This document shows, piece after piece, positions 54,784 through 64,000 of a stretch of 64,000 nucleotides of DNA. The DNA comes from Desulfobulbaceae bacterium (GTDB taxonomy: Bacteria > Desulfobacterota > Desulfobulbia > Desulfobulbales > SURF-16). Under the pieces are notes generated by a model. It was not told the origin of the DNA and ran no database searches. It saw nothing but the letters and a program-made list of their open reading frames with translations. The position numbers were made by a program, and so were the translations under genes. Every line of letters begins with the position of its first letter. Within the stretch, counting starts at the first letter, position 1. The stretch lies in NCBI GenBank assembly GCA_020444175.1, contig JAHLLM010000001.1, forward strand, positions 186,001 through 250,000, written 5' to 3'.

Positions 54784-54823
54784 TAAAAAAAGCCTGTCAT
54801 TACAGAGAGTAACAACAGGCTGA
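54784..54823 (-). terminator. Rho-independent terminator of tRNA-Leu
   Basis: On the minus strand AGCCTGT (54815-54821) pairs with ACAGGCT (54791-54797) and is followed by a T run (A run at 54785-54790). It lies just past the tRNA 3' end. The 54539-54783 stretch before it shows no gene. Confidence 0.85.
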
Positions 54824-54831
54824 ATTATCAA

Positions 54832-54918
54832 TGGTGCCGAAGAGAAGACTCGAACTTCCACAGGAATACTCCTACTAGACCCTGAACCTAGCGCGTCTAC
54901 CAATTCCGCCACTTCGGC
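54832..54918 (-). tRNA. tRNA-Leu (anticodon CAG)
   Basis: 87 bases. Acceptor GCCGAAG / CTTCGGC, discriminator A and encoded CCA; D arm with GGCGGAATTGGTAGACGCGC, anticodon loop TTCAGGG, long variable arm (TAGTAGGAGTATTCCTG) of class II and the T loop TTCGAGT. The class II arm and loop resemble bacterial leucine tRNAs. A terminator follows. Confidence 0.95.
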
Positions 54919-55035
54919 ACGATGTGAAGAGTCTATTTACTGACTTTGACAGCACTTTGTCAAGTTTTTTTGTTTCATCAAAAAAATTCATTTTTCCAAC
55001 TTGTGACATTCGGGCGATATGATTATGATTGGCCT

Positions 55036-56010
55036 ATGAGAATTTATACCGATCTTTCAGAAATTACAGAACCCATTGATAAACCATTTGTCACCATCGG
55101 CAATTTCGACGGAGTGCATCTCGGTCACCAGATGCTCTTCAGTGAAGTGCAGAGTAAGGCCTTTCAGCACAGTGGAACCAGTGTGGCAATTACTTTCAAT
55201 CCCCATCCCCTCAAGGTTGTCAGACCGGATATCGGTATCAAGCTTATTTCAAACTGCGAACAAAAAAGGGAACTCATCGAACTGGCAGGCATTGACGTTC
55301 TGATTATCATCCCCTTTACAAAAGACTTTGCGGGCACAACAGCTGCCAATTTTGTTGACCAGGTCCTTATTCAAAAAATCGGCTTACAAGAACTCGTTGT
55401 GGGCTATGATTATGCTTTTGGCAAAGGACGGGAAGGAGATATTGCTTTTTTGAAAAAGCAGGGAGAGGAGAAAAATTTTCCAGTTTCCGTTGTGGAGCCT
55501 TACTATGTTGACGGTGTCCTTGCCAGCAGCACCAAGGTACGCGAGCTCGTCTCGGAGGGCAGAATGCGTGATGTAAAAAAACTGCTGGGACGCAACTACC
55601 AGATCAGGGGTGAGGTAAAAAAAGGCAAACAGCGGGGTGGAGCGCAACTCGGATTCCCCACTGCCAACCTCCATATCTCCGAAGAAGATCTCTGTCCTCG
55701 TCACGGCGTGTATATCACCCAGGTCAGTTATGACGGCAAATGTTACGGAGGAGTGCTGAACATTGGCTACAATCCGACCTTTGGAGAAGAAAAGCTATCG
55801 GCTGAAACGCATATTTTCGACTTTAATCAGGACATCTATGGCAAACCGATTAAAATAAATCTGCTTCAATTTTTACGGGCCGAAAAAAAATTTAGCGGAC
55901 CCGATGAGCTGGTCCGCCAGATAAGAGAGGATGTAAAACAGGCCAAAGACGTTCTTGCCGATGCCCAAAAAGAAATCCTTCTCTCCTGTGAAGAAAAATA
56001 CAACAGATAA
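55036..56010 (+). CDS. ribF: Riboflavin kinase / FAD synthetase
   Basis: 324-aa bifunctional enzyme: the N-terminal adenylyltransferase half has GNFDGVHLGH and the SSTKVRE segment, and the C-terminal flavokinase half (about 190-310) has GAQLGFPTANL and GVLNIGYNPTF. It makes FMN and then FAD. The frame opens at 54946, but ATG 55036 gives the usual start MRIYTDLSEI and family length; there is no clear ribosome-binding site before it. It lies after the tRNA gene and convergent with the chemoreceptor gene. Confidence 0.9.
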   Translation: MRIYTDLSEITEPIDKPFVTIGNFDGVHLGHQMLFSEVQSKAFQHSGTSVAITFNPHPLKVVRPDIGIKLISNCEQKRELIELAGIDVLIIIPFTKDFAGTTAANFVDQVLIQKIGLQELVVGYDYAFGKGREGDIAFLKKQGEEKNFPVSVVEPYYVDGVLASSTKVRELVSEGRMRDVKKLLGRNYQIRGEVKKGKQRGGAQLGFPTANLHISEEDLCPRHGVYITQVSYDGKCYGGVLNIGYNPTFGEEKLSAETHIFDFNQDIYGKPIKINLLQFLRAEKKFSGPDELVRQIREDVKQAKDVLADAQKEILLSCEEKYNR

Positions 56011-56035
56011 AGAGAAAACAGAACCTCATTCAATT

Positions 56036-57607
56036 TCAAAAATCATCAAAATCGTCAGCTTCGGAACTCTTCTCAGCAATCGCCTTTGGTTTACGTCTTG
56101 CCTGGCCCTCCCCAAATTCCTCGTCGTTTATGGTATCGTCTTCGAATTCACTTCTTCGGGCAGTTTTGCCCCCAGCAAGAGCGGAGCTGTCTTTACCAAT
56201 GAGAGCAAGTAATTCCCCAACAAAATTTTCAAGACTTTCTGCCTGGGCATGCAACTGGATAGCGGCGCTTGCAGATTGCTCCGCATTTGACGAATTCTGC
56301 TGGGTCACCTGATCAATGCCACCCATGGCATCATTTATCTGACCAAACCCCTCCACCTGTTCATTGGAAGCTCGTGCAATTTCAGCAACAAGGGTTCCCA
56401 GCTTAATGATCTTTTCCGACATATTGGAGAAATCTTTATTTGTCTGGTCAACTATATGCGCCCCCTCCCCGACCTGGTGAACAATATCCGCAAGAAGTCT
56501 TTCTGTATCTTTGGCCGCTGTGGCCGCCCGCATGGCCAGGTTGCGAACCTCGTCCGCCACTACGGCAAAACCTGCTCCGGCTTCTCCTGCCCGGGCTGCC
56601 TCCACAGCGGCATTCAAGGCCAGCAGATTTGTCTGAAAAGCTATTTCATCGATAGTTTTAATTATTTTTGATGTCTCTTCGCTGGAGTGTGAAATAGCGG
56701 ACATGGCCTCTGTCTGCTGCGCCATTGACGCGTTGGCCTGTTCCAGAACCTGCTGGGTCTCTTGCATGAGCAAATCTCCCTGCTGGGAATTTTCAGAGTT
56801 GCTTCTGGTCATGGCCAGCAACTCCTCCAAAGCGGCAGAGGTCTCTTCCAGCGAGGCAGCCTGCTCGGTGGCGCCGGCTGCAAGCTGCTGGCTAGCGCCT
56901 TCAAGCTGACTGGAGGCTCCCGTTACCTCTTGTGCTCCCCGGACAAGTCCTCCGGCAACACCCTCAACGGGCTTGACAACATATTTTCTCAAAGCAAAAA
57001 AGATAGCCAGGCAAAGAGCGAGTACACTCACGACGGCACTTGCCAAGACCATGAGAAGCAAACTGCGTTTTGCCTCCTGGAGGGCAGACTGAGTCTGGGC
57101 CGTAATTTGCTTATTACGCTTCAGTGCTTCCGTCTCTTTTTGGCGGATCAGCGCAAGGCTGAGATCGAGCTCAAGATAACCGATCACGTCGCCTTCAAAA
57201 ACAACATCCTGTTTTATCTTTTTGATATTTTTTTGTTTTTCCTCCGGGACTGCAGTTAACGAATTCCCATCAGGACTGAAAAAAACCGCTGAAACGATAT
57301 CAGCATCCTTTTGGGCATTTTGAGCTAGTTCCTGCAAAGCAACAAAATCATAACCAAGGACAAGGGGGGCTGCGGTTAAAGCCATTAACTCAGCAAAAGA
57401 CTTGCCTTTTTCATCAAGCTTCAGAATCAAAGTCTGGCGTTCATGGTCAATCTGTTCCTGAAGGGCCGTCCTAAAGTCCTCGGCTTGTTTCATCTGGGCC
57501 AGGGAAGAGGTTTGAATGACAATAAGAGCAAGCAAGGTCAGCAAAAGAGCAGTTACAGCACTGACAATTGCCATAAATTTTAATGTTATTCCTTGCTGTA
57601 TTGCCAT
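56036..57607 (-). CDS. Methyl-accepting chemotaxis protein
   Basis: 523-aa receptor. Helix about 8-30, periplasmic sensor (about 31-185) with a PAS/Cache-like pattern (VSAVFFSPDGNSLTAVPEEK), helix about 186-208, then signalling domain with the conserved tip EIAFQTNLLALNAAVEAARAG. No C-terminal CheR pentapeptide. It is encoded 97 bp downstream of a PhnD-type binding protein on the same strand, so it may read that protein's ligand, but this is inferred. No che genes are near. Confidence 0.88.
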   Translation of the reverse strand: MAIQQGITLKFMAIVSAVTALLLTLLALIVIQTSSLAQMKQAEDFRTALQEQIDHERQTLILKLDEKGKSFAELMALTAAPLVLGYDFVALQELAQNAQKDADIVSAVFFSPDGNSLTAVPEEKQKNIKKIKQDVVFEGDVIGYLELDLSLALIRQKETEALKRNKQITAQTQSALQEAKRSLLLMVLASAVVSVLALCLAIFFALRKYVVKPVEGVAGGLVRGAQEVTGASSQLEGASQQLAAGATEQAASLEETSAALEELLAMTRSNSENSQQGDLLMQETQQVLEQANASMAQQTEAMSAISHSSEETSKIIKTIDEIAFQTNLLALNAAVEAARAGEAGAGFAVVADEVRNLAMRAATAAKDTERLLADIVHQVGEGAHIVDQTNKDFSNMSEKIIKLGTLVAEIARASNEQVEGFGQINDAMGGIDQVTQQNSSNAEQSASAAIQLHAQAESLENFVGELLALIGKDSSALAGGKTARRSEFEDDTINDEEFGEGQARRKPKAIAEKSSEADDFDDF

Positions 57608-57704
57608 ATTATTCTTTCCTTTGAGAGTTTATCCCAGAAAGAGGAGGTTATTCCCACCCGGACTCGGCAATAAACTCCCCTTAAAGTCTTTACATAAGGC
57701 AATG

Positions 57705-58595
57705 CTACTCCCCGAAAACCCCATATTTAATGACAGTCAGGCAATCGCGAACACTGCTGTAATCAGCAGCATCTTTCCAGCCGATAATTTTCCCGGCTTT
57801 GGCAGCAGGAGAATCCGCCCCCATCTCCTTGAGAGCCCCTGCCACTTTGGAAGCCAAATCAGCCGGAGTATTGGCGAGTGCGGCCATGGGCCACTCCGGG
57901 TAGAGGCGTGTGCTGTGAACAAAAGGGAAGTCATCTTTGATTTCATTGATAATTCGGAAATCACTCATTTTAATTTGCCCTTCATCCTGCATGCGCTCCA
58001 GCGTATCACTGCGAACAGTACCAACCTCAACCACGTTATTGAGTACCGCCAGCACGACATTGTCATGCTTTTTGCCTTCCAGAAAGGCAGCGGTGTCCTT
58101 CTGGGGATCAATGCCGTTATCCATCAGCAGACGCCAGGCCATATGGCCGCCACCAAAGGAGGAGAACTTGACCACCATGAATTTTTTCCCTTTTATATCG
58201 GCCAGGGTCTGAACAGGACTATCTTTTTTGACAAGAATAACACCGCCGAAGCTATCCAGGGCTTTGCCGCCACGGGAATTAATCAGGGTTGCCACAGCCT
58301 TTGCCTGGTATTTTTTCTCCATTTCCACAAAAAAAGCTGAGTTGGCCAGCAGAAAATCAATACGTCCGTCTTTTACCATGGGCTCAATGGCCGTAAACTT
58401 CAAAGGGATAATGACAACTTTTTCACCGATTTTACTGCTCAGATATTCCCCGGTCGGTCCCCATTGCGACATGGCCTTTGCCGCTCCACGTTTGGCAAGA
58501 ACACCTATTTTGACTTCAGCTGAAGACTGGCCGGCAAACAGAAACGTAAGAGCTGCAATAAAGCAAAATAGTCGTAGAGCCCGAAATGATTTCAT
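57705..58595 (-). CDS. PhnD-type periplasmic binding protein
   Basis: 296-aa protein with a signal peptide (about 1-26) and a phosphate/phosphonate/phosphite-binding fold: VKIGVLAKRGAAKAMSQWGP, FLLANSAFFVEMEKK, GGVILVKKDSPVQTLADIKG. No permease or ATPase follows; the next gene is a chemoreceptor, so it is probably a sensing partner rather than a transporter subunit. The exact ligand cannot be read from sequence. Confidence 0.85.
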   Translation of the reverse strand: MKSFRALRLFCFIAALTFLFAGQSSAEVKIGVLAKRGAAKAMSQWGPTGEYLSSKIGEKVVIIPLKFTAIEPMVKDGRIDFLLANSAFFVEMEKKYQAKAVATLINSRGGKALDSFGGVILVKKDSPVQTLADIKGKKFMVVKFSSFGGGHMAWRLLMDNGIDPQKDTAAFLEGKKHDNVVLAVLNNVVEVGTVRSDTLERMQDEGQIKMSDFRIINEIKDDFPFVHSTRLYPEWPMAALANTPADLASKVAGALKEMGADSPAAKAGKIIGWKDAADYSSVRDCLTVIKYGVFGE

Positions 58596-58645
58596 CCTCT
58601 CTCCTCCTGGTAATATTTATCCCACTTACTTATTAGTTAGGCAGC

Positions 58646-58680
58646 AAAAAAACATACTACATAGTAATAAGGTATGTTTT
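58646..58680 (-). terminator. Rho-independent terminator of argJ
   Basis: AAAACATAC (58649-58657) pairs with GTATGTTTT (58672-58680), nine bases, with a loop of 14; on the minus strand a run of T continues. It lies 162 bp past the argJ stop and ends the secA-argJ strand block. Confidence 0.7.
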
Positions 58681-58841
58681 GCCAAAATGAAAGTCAACTA
58701 TATTTTACGTAGAAGTACCCAAAAGAAATCAACTAGTTAAGGAGAAAGTTAGGGCTAGAACAAAAACAACAGAAAAGAAATATCAGGCAAATAAAAGAGA
58801 AAAAATTACTGATTGACCACTAGGATTTCAGCAGTAAAAAC

Positions 58842-60041
58842 TCAAGTTCTGTAATCAGCATTTATTTTGATGTAATCCATGGACAGATCGCAGGTATAAA
58901 TCTTCCAGGCGGCGCTTCCTTTCTTTAAATCAATGATCACGGAGAAAGAATTTTTTTTCAGCACGTCTGTGGCCTTTTCTTCCTGCTCAGGTCCCTGCCC
59001 GAGACCATCCTTTACCATGATCACGTCATCAAAAAAGATATCAACCTTCTCTGCATCAAAGCTGATGCCAGAGCGGCCAAGCGCGGCAATAATCCGTCCC
59101 CAATTGGCGTCTTCGCCAAAAAAAGCTGTTTTGACCAGACTCGAATTGGCCACGGTCCGGGCGGCCTGGGCAGCTTCAGTTCCGCTTTCCGCTCCTTTCA
59201 CATGAACAGTAATAAACTTGGTTGCCCCTTCTCCATCCCTGACAATCTGCAGGGCAAGATCCAGACAGAGATCATTCAAACATTCCTGGAACACCCTGCC
59301 GTCTTCCGAGGCTTCATCAGCAATCCGGGTATTGCCGGCCATCCCGTTGGCAAGGACGATCACAGAGTCATTGGTACTGGTATCACCGTCAACAGTAATG
59401 GCGTTAAAGGAAAGATCCGCGCTTTTTTGCAGCATTGACTTGAGCACATCAGGGCTGATCGAGGCATCGGTCAGGATAAAACTGAGCATGGTGGCCATAT
59501 TGGGCATGATCATACCAGCACCTTTTGCCATGCCCGCAAGGGTGATTTTTTCCCCACCAATAGAGATGGTGCGCACTGCGGTCTTCGATACAGTGTCGGT
59601 GGTCATCATGGCCCGGGCAACATCCATAAAAGCTGTTTCATTCAGGCCTGTCACAAGCTTATCCATACAATTTGTAAAAATTGACAGCTCAAGCTGGTTG
59701 CCGATCACCCCTGTTGAAGCGACCTGAACAAGATCTGCAGCAATGCCAAGATGTTCTCCCACGAGGCGCGCTGTTCCCCTGGCCAGCTCCATGCCCTGTG
59801 CCCCGGTACATGCATTGGCGATACCACTGTTAACGATAATGGCCTGCGCTTTTCCGTTCCGCAGGTGCTCCATATCAAGAAGTACCGGTGCAGCCTTGAC
59901 CTGACTGGTGGTGAAAACTCCGGCAGCGGCAGCCGGAACCTCAGAATAGATAAGCCCAACATCAAGCCTATCCTTGCCCCGGATACCCGCCCTGACAGCA
60001 CCTGCCTTAAAACCTGTAACTTCCATTATCGTATCGCCCAT
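58842..60041 (-). CDS. argJ: ArgJ, glutamate N-acetyltransferase / N-acetylglutamate synthase
   Basis: 399-aa Ntn-type enzyme that self-cleaves. The cleavage/nucleophile Thr lies in MATMLSF (near residue 190), with [11 protein letters not shown] before it and [10 protein letters not shown] after. It transfers acetyl from N-acetylornithine to glutamate in arginine synthesis, recycling acetate. ATG 60041 is the first start; ATG 60026 (MEVTGF) is possible. GAGG of the preceding heptamer repeat sits 8 bases before 60041. The gene follows secA by 72 bp. Confidence 0.93.
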   Translation of the reverse strand: MGDTIMEVTGFKAGAVRAGIRGKDRLDVGLIYSEVPAAAAGVFTTSQVKAAPVLLDMEHLRNGKAQAIIVNSGIANACTGAQGMELARGTARLVGEHLGIAADLVQVASTGVIGNQLELSIFTNCMDKLVTGLNETAFMDVARAMMTTDTVSKTAVRTISIGGEKITLAGMAKGAGMIMPNMATMLSFILTDASISPDVLKSMLQKSADLSFNAITVDGDTSTNDSVIVLANGMAGNTRIADEASEDGRVFQECLNDLCLDLALQIVRDGEGATKFITVHVKGAESGTEAAQAARTVANSSLVKTAFFGEDANWGRIIAALGRSGISFDAEKVDIFFDDVIMVKDGLGQGPEQEEKATDVLKKNSFSVIIDLKKGSAAWKIYTCDLSMDYIKINADYRT

Positions 60042-60045
60042 CCTT

Positions 60046-60103
60046 CACGCCTCACGCCTCACGCCTCACGCCTCACGCCTCACGCCTCACGCCTCACGCC
60101 TCA
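60046..60103. repeat. Heptanucleotide tandem repeat (CACGCCT)8
   Basis: Eight exact CACGCCT units (60046-60101) plus two bases (minus strand AGGCGTG) fill most of the gap between secA and argJ. Each unit offers a GAGG (ribosome-binding-like) on the minus strand. Translation from the GTG inside the units meets TGA, so the argJ frame is not extended upstream. Copy number could vary. Confidence 0.9.
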
Positions 60104-60113
60104 AGTGTAATAA

Positions 60114-62654
60114 CTACTTTGTTTTACCGCAGCATTTCTTATATTTTTCTCCACTGCCGCAGGGGCATGGAGAATTACGGCCAACTTTGGCTCCCTGCCT
60201 TCGGGATGGAACTTTTTTGTCAGGAGTTTCGTCACTGCGCATCATCTCCATTTCGCGCTGCCTTGCCCGCCGCTCTTCCTCAAGCTGCGATAATTCTTCT
60301 TCCCGGGCAAGTTGAACACGGAGAATGGTTGAGACAGTTTTTTCCTTCACCCGCTCTATCATTTCCGTAAACATCTTGAAGCCTTCTTTTTTATACTCAT
60401 CAAGAGGGTTCTTCTGTCCATAACCGCGAAGCCCGATTCCTTCCTTCAGGTGATCCATGCTGAGGAGATGGTCCTTCCAGTGGGTATCGACGATCTGCAG
60501 AAGAACGATCCTCTCAAGCTGCCGCATATTTTCCTCACCAAGCTCCACTTCCTTGGCCGCATAACCCCGCTGCAGAATATCGAGCAGCTTGGCTTCGAAT
60601 TTCTCCTGGTTAAGGTCCTTTCGATCTTCTTCACCCCAGTTCAAGCGTAAACCCATGCTTGCCAGTACCCGTTCATGGATCAGATCCCATTCCCACTCCT
60701 CGGAGGGAATTTTTTCCTGGGAAAACTCCATGGCCACAGCGCCGGCAAGATCGCCAAGCATGTCCACAATAATGTCTTTTACACTCTCCTCCCCCAACAC
60801 CTGGCGCCGTTGCTTGTAGATGACTTCACGCTGCTGATTCATAACATCATCATACTCAAGCAGATGCTTCCTGATATCGAAGTTATGCCCCTCCACCTTA
60901 CGCTGAGCGTTCTCAATAGCCTTGGAGATCATGGAATGCTCAATGGGTTCATCCTCTTCCATGCCCAGCTTGTCCATAATGCCGGCAATACGATCTGAAC
61001 CGAAGATGCGCAGGAGATCATCCTCCAGGGAGAGATAAAAACGGGATGACCCAGGGTCTCCCTGTCGGCCTGAACGTCCCCTGAGCTGATTATCAATTCG
61101 CCTGGACTCATGACGGCCGGTTCCCAGAATATGAAGCCCGCCGAGCTCGGTCACGCCTTCGCCAAGCTTGATATCCGTACCGCGGCCTGCCATGTTGGTG
61201 GCAATGGTCACCTTGCCTTTCTGGCCTGCATCTGCTACGATTTCGGCCTCCTGGGCATGATGTTTCGCATTCAGCACGGCATGCTTAACACCCGCTTTTT
61301 TGAGCATGGAGGAAAGCAGTTCGGAAATTTCAATATTCACCGTACCCACCAGAATCGGCTGCCCCTTTTCATGGAGCTCTTTAATCTCCTGCACGACAGC
61401 CCGGTATTTGGCCTTGGCGTTCTTATAGATCACATCCGCAAAGTCGATCCTGATCATATCCTGGTGGGTTGGGATAACCGTTACTTCCAGGTTATAAATC
61501 TTTTTAAACTCGGTGGCTTCGGTGTCTGCCGTACCGGTCATGCCGGAAAGCTTGTCGTACATGCGGAAGTAGTTCTGGAAAGTAATGGAGGCAAGGGTCT
61601 GATTTTCCTGTTCGATCTTCACCCCCTCCTTGGCTTCCAGTGCCTGATGGAGACCGTCGCTGAAGCGCCTGCCCGGCATGCTGCGACCGGTAAACTCATC
61701 AACGATTACAACTTCCCCGTTCTGTACGAGATAATCAACATCCCTGGCAAAAAGGTGGGTTGCTTTCAAGGCCTGATTCAGATGATGCAACCACTCAATA
61801 TTTTTCGGATCATAAAGGTTATCAACCCCCAGCAGTTCCTCCCCGAGCGCAATTCCGTCCTCGGTCATGGCCAGGGATTTAGCCTTCTCATCCACCTCGT
61901 AATGGACATCCTTTTCAAAGGCCGGGATTTTCTTGTTGACCTGCTTGTAGAGATCTGTCGACATTTCCGAGGGACCGGAAATAATGAGGGGAGTTCGCGC
62001 CTCATCAATAAGAATACTGTCCACCTCATCGACAATGGCAAAGGAAAAATCGCGCTGACAGTAATCTTCGAGGCGGAATTTCATATTGTCCCGCAGGTAA
62101 TCAAAACCAAACTCATTGTTTGTTCCGTAAGTCACGTCCGCATCATAGGCAGCCTTGCGCTCCTCATCATCCATAGCATGAACAATGGTACCGGTTGAGA
62201 GCCCGAGGAAGCTGTAGACTCCGGACATCCACTCACTGTCGCGCTTGGCCAGATAGTCATTAACCGTGACCACATGCACGCCCCTGCCGGAGAGGGCATT
62301 CAGATAAACAGGGAGAGTTGCCACCAGGGTCTTACCCTCACCGGTTTTCATCTCGGCAATTTTTCCTTCATGCAGGATAATCCCGCCGATAAGCTGTTCA
62401 TCATAGGCCCGCATATTGAGAACTCTGCGTCCGGCCTCACGGGCCACGGCAAAAGCCTCGACAAGAAGGGCATCAAGGGATTCACCCTGGGCAAAACGCT
62501 CCTTGAACTCGATAGTCTTGGCAGCCAGAGCGGCATCATCGAGCTTCTCTATTTCGGGTTCGAGCTTGTTTATCTGCTTCACAATGGGCTGTATCTTCTT
62601 TAAAACACGCTCATTCTTGCTGCCAAAAACCTTGGTCAAAACCTGTCCAATCAT
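60114..62654 (-). CDS. secA: SecA preprotein translocase ATPase
   Basis: 846-aa motor of the Sec export system: nucleotide-binding domain 1 with TGEGKTL, peptide cross-linking region, second ATPase domain ([23 protein letters not shown]), C-terminal scaffold and the zinc-binding tail [13 protein letters not shown]. It pushes unfolded preproteins through SecYEG. Length and domains are complete. CCCTAAGCC-like leader and AGGAGT before ATG (62655 region) support the start. Confidence 0.96.
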   Translation of the reverse strand: MIGQVLTKVFGSKNERVLKKIQPIVKQINKLEPEIEKLDDAALAAKTIEFKERFAQGESLDALLVEAFAVAREAGRRVLNMRAYDEQLIGGIILHEGKIAEMKTGEGKTLVATLPVYLNALSGRGVHVVTVNDYLAKRDSEWMSGVYSFLGLSTGTIVHAMDDEERKAAYDADVTYGTNNEFGFDYLRDNMKFRLEDYCQRDFSFAIVDEVDSILIDEARTPLIISGPSEMSTDLYKQVNKKIPAFEKDVHYEVDEKAKSLAMTEDGIALGEELLGVDNLYDPKNIEWLHHLNQALKATHLFARDVDYLVQNGEVVIVDEFTGRSMPGRRFSDGLHQALEAKEGVKIEQENQTLASITFQNYFRMYDKLSGMTGTADTEATEFKKIYNLEVTVIPTHQDMIRIDFADVIYKNAKAKYRAVVQEIKELHEKGQPILVGTVNIEISELLSSMLKKAGVKHAVLNAKHHAQEAEIVADAGQKGKVTIATNMAGRGTDIKLGEGVTELGGLHILGTGRHESRRIDNQLRGRSGRQGDPGSSRFYLSLEDDLLRIFGSDRIAGIMDKLGMEEDEPIEHSMISKAIENAQRKVEGHNFDIRKHLLEYDDVMNQQREVIYKQRRQVLGEESVKDIIVDMLGDLAGAVAMEFSQEKIPSEEWEWDLIHERVLASMGLRLNWGEEDRKDLNQEKFEAKLLDILQRGYAAKEVELGEENMRQLERIVLLQIVDTHWKDHLLSMDHLKEGIGLRGYGQKNPLDEYKKEGFKMFTEMIERVKEKTVSTILRVQLAREEELSQLEEERRARQREMEMMRSDETPDKKVPSRRQGAKVGRNSPCPCGSGEKYKKCCGKTK

Positions 62655-62759
62655 GAAAACTCCTAAGCCGGTATTACCGGAAATTGATAATTGGCATGTA
62701 TGCCTGCCAATTTATGCACATCTTAAAATAAAATCCGTGGTTTCAGCTCATTCTCGACA

Positions 62760-63245
62760 TCAGGCTGAAGGGTTCCCCACATCTTCTTTCTTCCAGCTCA
62801 TCGCCTCTTCGTTACAATCCGGAAATTTAGGGCAATTGATGCAGTCACTCCAGACTTTGTGGGGCAACTCTTTTTTGTCAATACTCGAAAAACCCATACG
62901 GCGAAAAAACAGCGGCTGATAGGTGAGGGTAAAAACATGACTGATACCCAGCGAATTCGCTTCTTCCAGGCAAGACGCCACGAGCTTTGAGCCGATGCCC
63001 TGGCCATGATAAACTTCTTCAACCGCCAGAGAACGAATTTCCGCCAGATTCTCCCAACTGATATGGAGAGAACAGACACCCACCACACGATCGCTCCCCT
63101 TTTCCGACACCACAAAGACCTTAAAGTCCCGGAGCTGATCATATAAAGCACTGAGAGATCTTCCCAGCAGCAATCCTTTATTGGAAAAATGATTCAGGAG
63201 ATTATAAATCGCCTTTACATCTTCCATACGGGCGTCACGAAGCAT
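62760..63245 (-). CDS. GNAT acetyltransferase (short ArgA-like)
   Basis: 161-aa GNAT protein: VCSLHISWENLAEIRSLAVE, YHGQGIGSKLV (acetyl-CoA loop Q-x-x-G-x-G/A) and FFRRMGFSSIDKKELPHKVW, with a C-terminal Cys cluster CINCPKFPDC. Such short proteins serve as N-acetylglutamate synthases in several deltaproteobacteria and actinobacteria, which suits the nearby ArgJ, but other acetylated substrates remain possible. ATG 63245 lacks a strong ribosome-binding site. Confidence 0.8.
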   Translation of the reverse strand: MLRDARMEDVKAIYNLLNHFSNKGLLLGRSLSALYDQLRDFKVFVVSEKGSDRVVGVCSLHISWENLAEIRSLAVEEVYHGQGIGSKLVASCLEEANSLGISHVFTLTYQPLFFRRMGFSSIDKKELPHKVWSDCINCPKFPDCNEEAMSWKKEDVGNPSA

Positions 63246-63354
63246 ATTTTTGTGAACTATTAAAAAATGAGTTTAAGAATCAAGTATTAAGTTTAAATTA
63301 AAAAGTGATTACCAACGTATTTCAGCCAGCACAAAGAGAGTTCTTAGTTTTTCC

Positions 63355-63449
63355 TGTCATCTCGGTGTCTCACAAGCTCGCTTACCGGAACGGATGTGAG
63401 AAATCTTAATATCTGTGGTGACAGATTTCTCCCGTTGGTCGAAATGACA
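63355..63449. repeat. Intergenic repeat with inverted ends
   Basis: Starts TGTCATCTCGG and ends CGAAATGACA (imperfect inverted ends); inside, GAGAAATCT and AGATTTCTC form a 9-bp inner inverted pair. Sequences of the kind TTTCTCCCGTTGGTCGAAAT recur as intergenic repeats in many deltaproteobacteria; here only one copy is seen. The remaining 63246-63571 stretch shows no gene. Confidence 0.55.
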
Positions 63450-63571
63450 CCATTTGCATTTTATGTCTACAAATCAAACTGTTAATGAGCCAATAATATA
63501 TCATTGGCTGAAATTCTTTGGTAATCATAATTTATTTTGATTTTTTGCAGGCTCATCTTACTTCTGAATTC

Positions 63572-64000
63572 TCACTTCTTGTGCAGCTGTTCTTCAGATA
63601 ACAGAGTTATATAGGCCCGGACGTTCTCATCACTTTCAAGACCGGCCGCTATTTCATTGGCCTTTGCCAGCTTTTCAAATTTGCCGACAAAGACCCTGTA
63701 GGCATTGGAGTCCCCCTCCGGAGGGAGAAAAAAGGCATCCTGCCCCCTTGCCTGCCAGCCGAGTACTGCACGATGGGCTTCTTTTTTATCGCGAAAAGAG
63801 CCGACCTGCAATGAAAAGTACGAAGCCCCGGATTCATCGGCTGCCCCTGCATCCTCAGCAGCCTGATCGTTTTTACCGAGCTTGAGCTCTTCCACGGCCT
63901 CGCGACCCGATTCAAGACCTTCCTTCAGACTGCTCTTACCCTGCTGCCATAAATTTGAAGCCATGCGACTCAACATCTCAGGCCCTTTTCCTGGCGATGA
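63572..64000 (-). CDS. SPOR-domain protein, probably cut by the window edge
   Basis: The visible C-terminal part (134 aa from ATG 63976) has a linker and a SPOR domain (about 50-130: YFSLQVGSFRDKKEAHRAVL, RVFVGKFEKLAKANEIAAGL), which binds denuded peptidoglycan at the division septum or pole. The reading frame stays open to base 64000, so the true start probably lies beyond the window; the protein may be longer with a TM helix. Confidence 0.7.
   Translation of the reverse strand, partial: SSPGKGPEMLSRMASNLWQQGKSSLKEGLESGREAVEELKLGKNDQAAEDAGAADESGASYFSLQVGSFRDKKEAHRAVLGWQARGQDAFFLPPEGDSNAYRVFVGKFEKLAKANEIAAGLESDENVRAYITLLSEEQLHKK

Noticed and set aside
54919-55035. Possible FMN riboswitch ahead of ribF
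   Set aside because: The gap is short and lacks the AGGGGT/ACGGAGG-type conserved segments of that riboswitch.
61110-62198. 362-aa plus-strand frame opposite secA
   Set aside because: Fully inside secA, no ribosome-binding site or family pattern.
1-64000. CRISPR arrays, integrase, transposase or phage genes
   Set aside because: No regular spacer array and no recognisable recombinase or phage protein was found; the only tandem array is the heptamer at 60046.

Overview
The window looks like a Gram-negative chromosome segment. The gene set and protein style (two radical-SAM families, KamA-like aminomutase, ArgA-like GNAT beside SecA/ArgJ, PhnD-type receptor, PEP-CTERM signal) suggest a deltaproteobacterium, most likely Desulfobacterota near Desulfobulbales. 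That placement is an inference; there is no rRNA or marker phylogeny here.

Bases 1 to about 43,200 form an accessory stress and envelope island. The left part (1-16 kb) is a patchwork of small envelope and stress genes: CsbD, ABM-domain proteins, near-identical three-BON-domain periplasmic proteins, a BON lipoprotein, a Spy-like protein, many tiny membrane proteins (DUF3309, Thivi_2564, lmo0937, LapA, SHOCT types), an Sll1863-like coiled coil, a GH13 branching-type enzyme, TrkH/TrkA and a cardiolipin synthase. It has been duplicated and has decayed repeatedly: truncated relics of BON, ABM, Sll1863, GH13, HAD, lactate dehydrogenase, lipoprotein, GGDEF and phosphoglycerate mutase genes lie between intact ones. 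Four copies of one regulatory module recur here: two tandem 16-bp inverted repeats followed about 120-130 bp later by a sigma-54 (-24/-12) promoter. They look like the shared switch of the island, but no sigma-54 activator is encoded in the window.

The middle (16-43 kb) carries UspA, a B12-binding-type radical SAM protein, an overlapping SPFH-SPFH-FtsH operon, an MscS-like channel, phosphoketolase and a very large cyclic beta-1,2-glucan synthase. On the opposite strand follow an AAA ATPase, an orphan PAS histidine kinase, an alpha-glucan phosphorylase, a second FtsH and a second UspA. The UspA/FtsH pairs sit as inverted arms around this core. Together the genes suggest membrane protein quality control, osmoprotection (K+ uptake, periplasmic glucan, mechanosensitive channel) and mobilisation of stored glucan through phosphoketolase.

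From about 44 kb the content is ordinary core chromosome: citrate synthase, ThiE, a zinc-ribbon protein, HflC/HflK, a rhomboid protease, a retropepsin-like protein, KamA-family radical SAM, tRNA-Leu, RibF, a chemoreceptor with a PhnD-type binding protein, ArgJ, SecA, a GNAT acetyltransferase and a SPOR-domain protein. A roughly 100-bp dispersed repeat with inverted ends occurs five times, plus two partial copies, in the island and at its right border. No transposase, integrase, CRISPR array or rRNA was seen.
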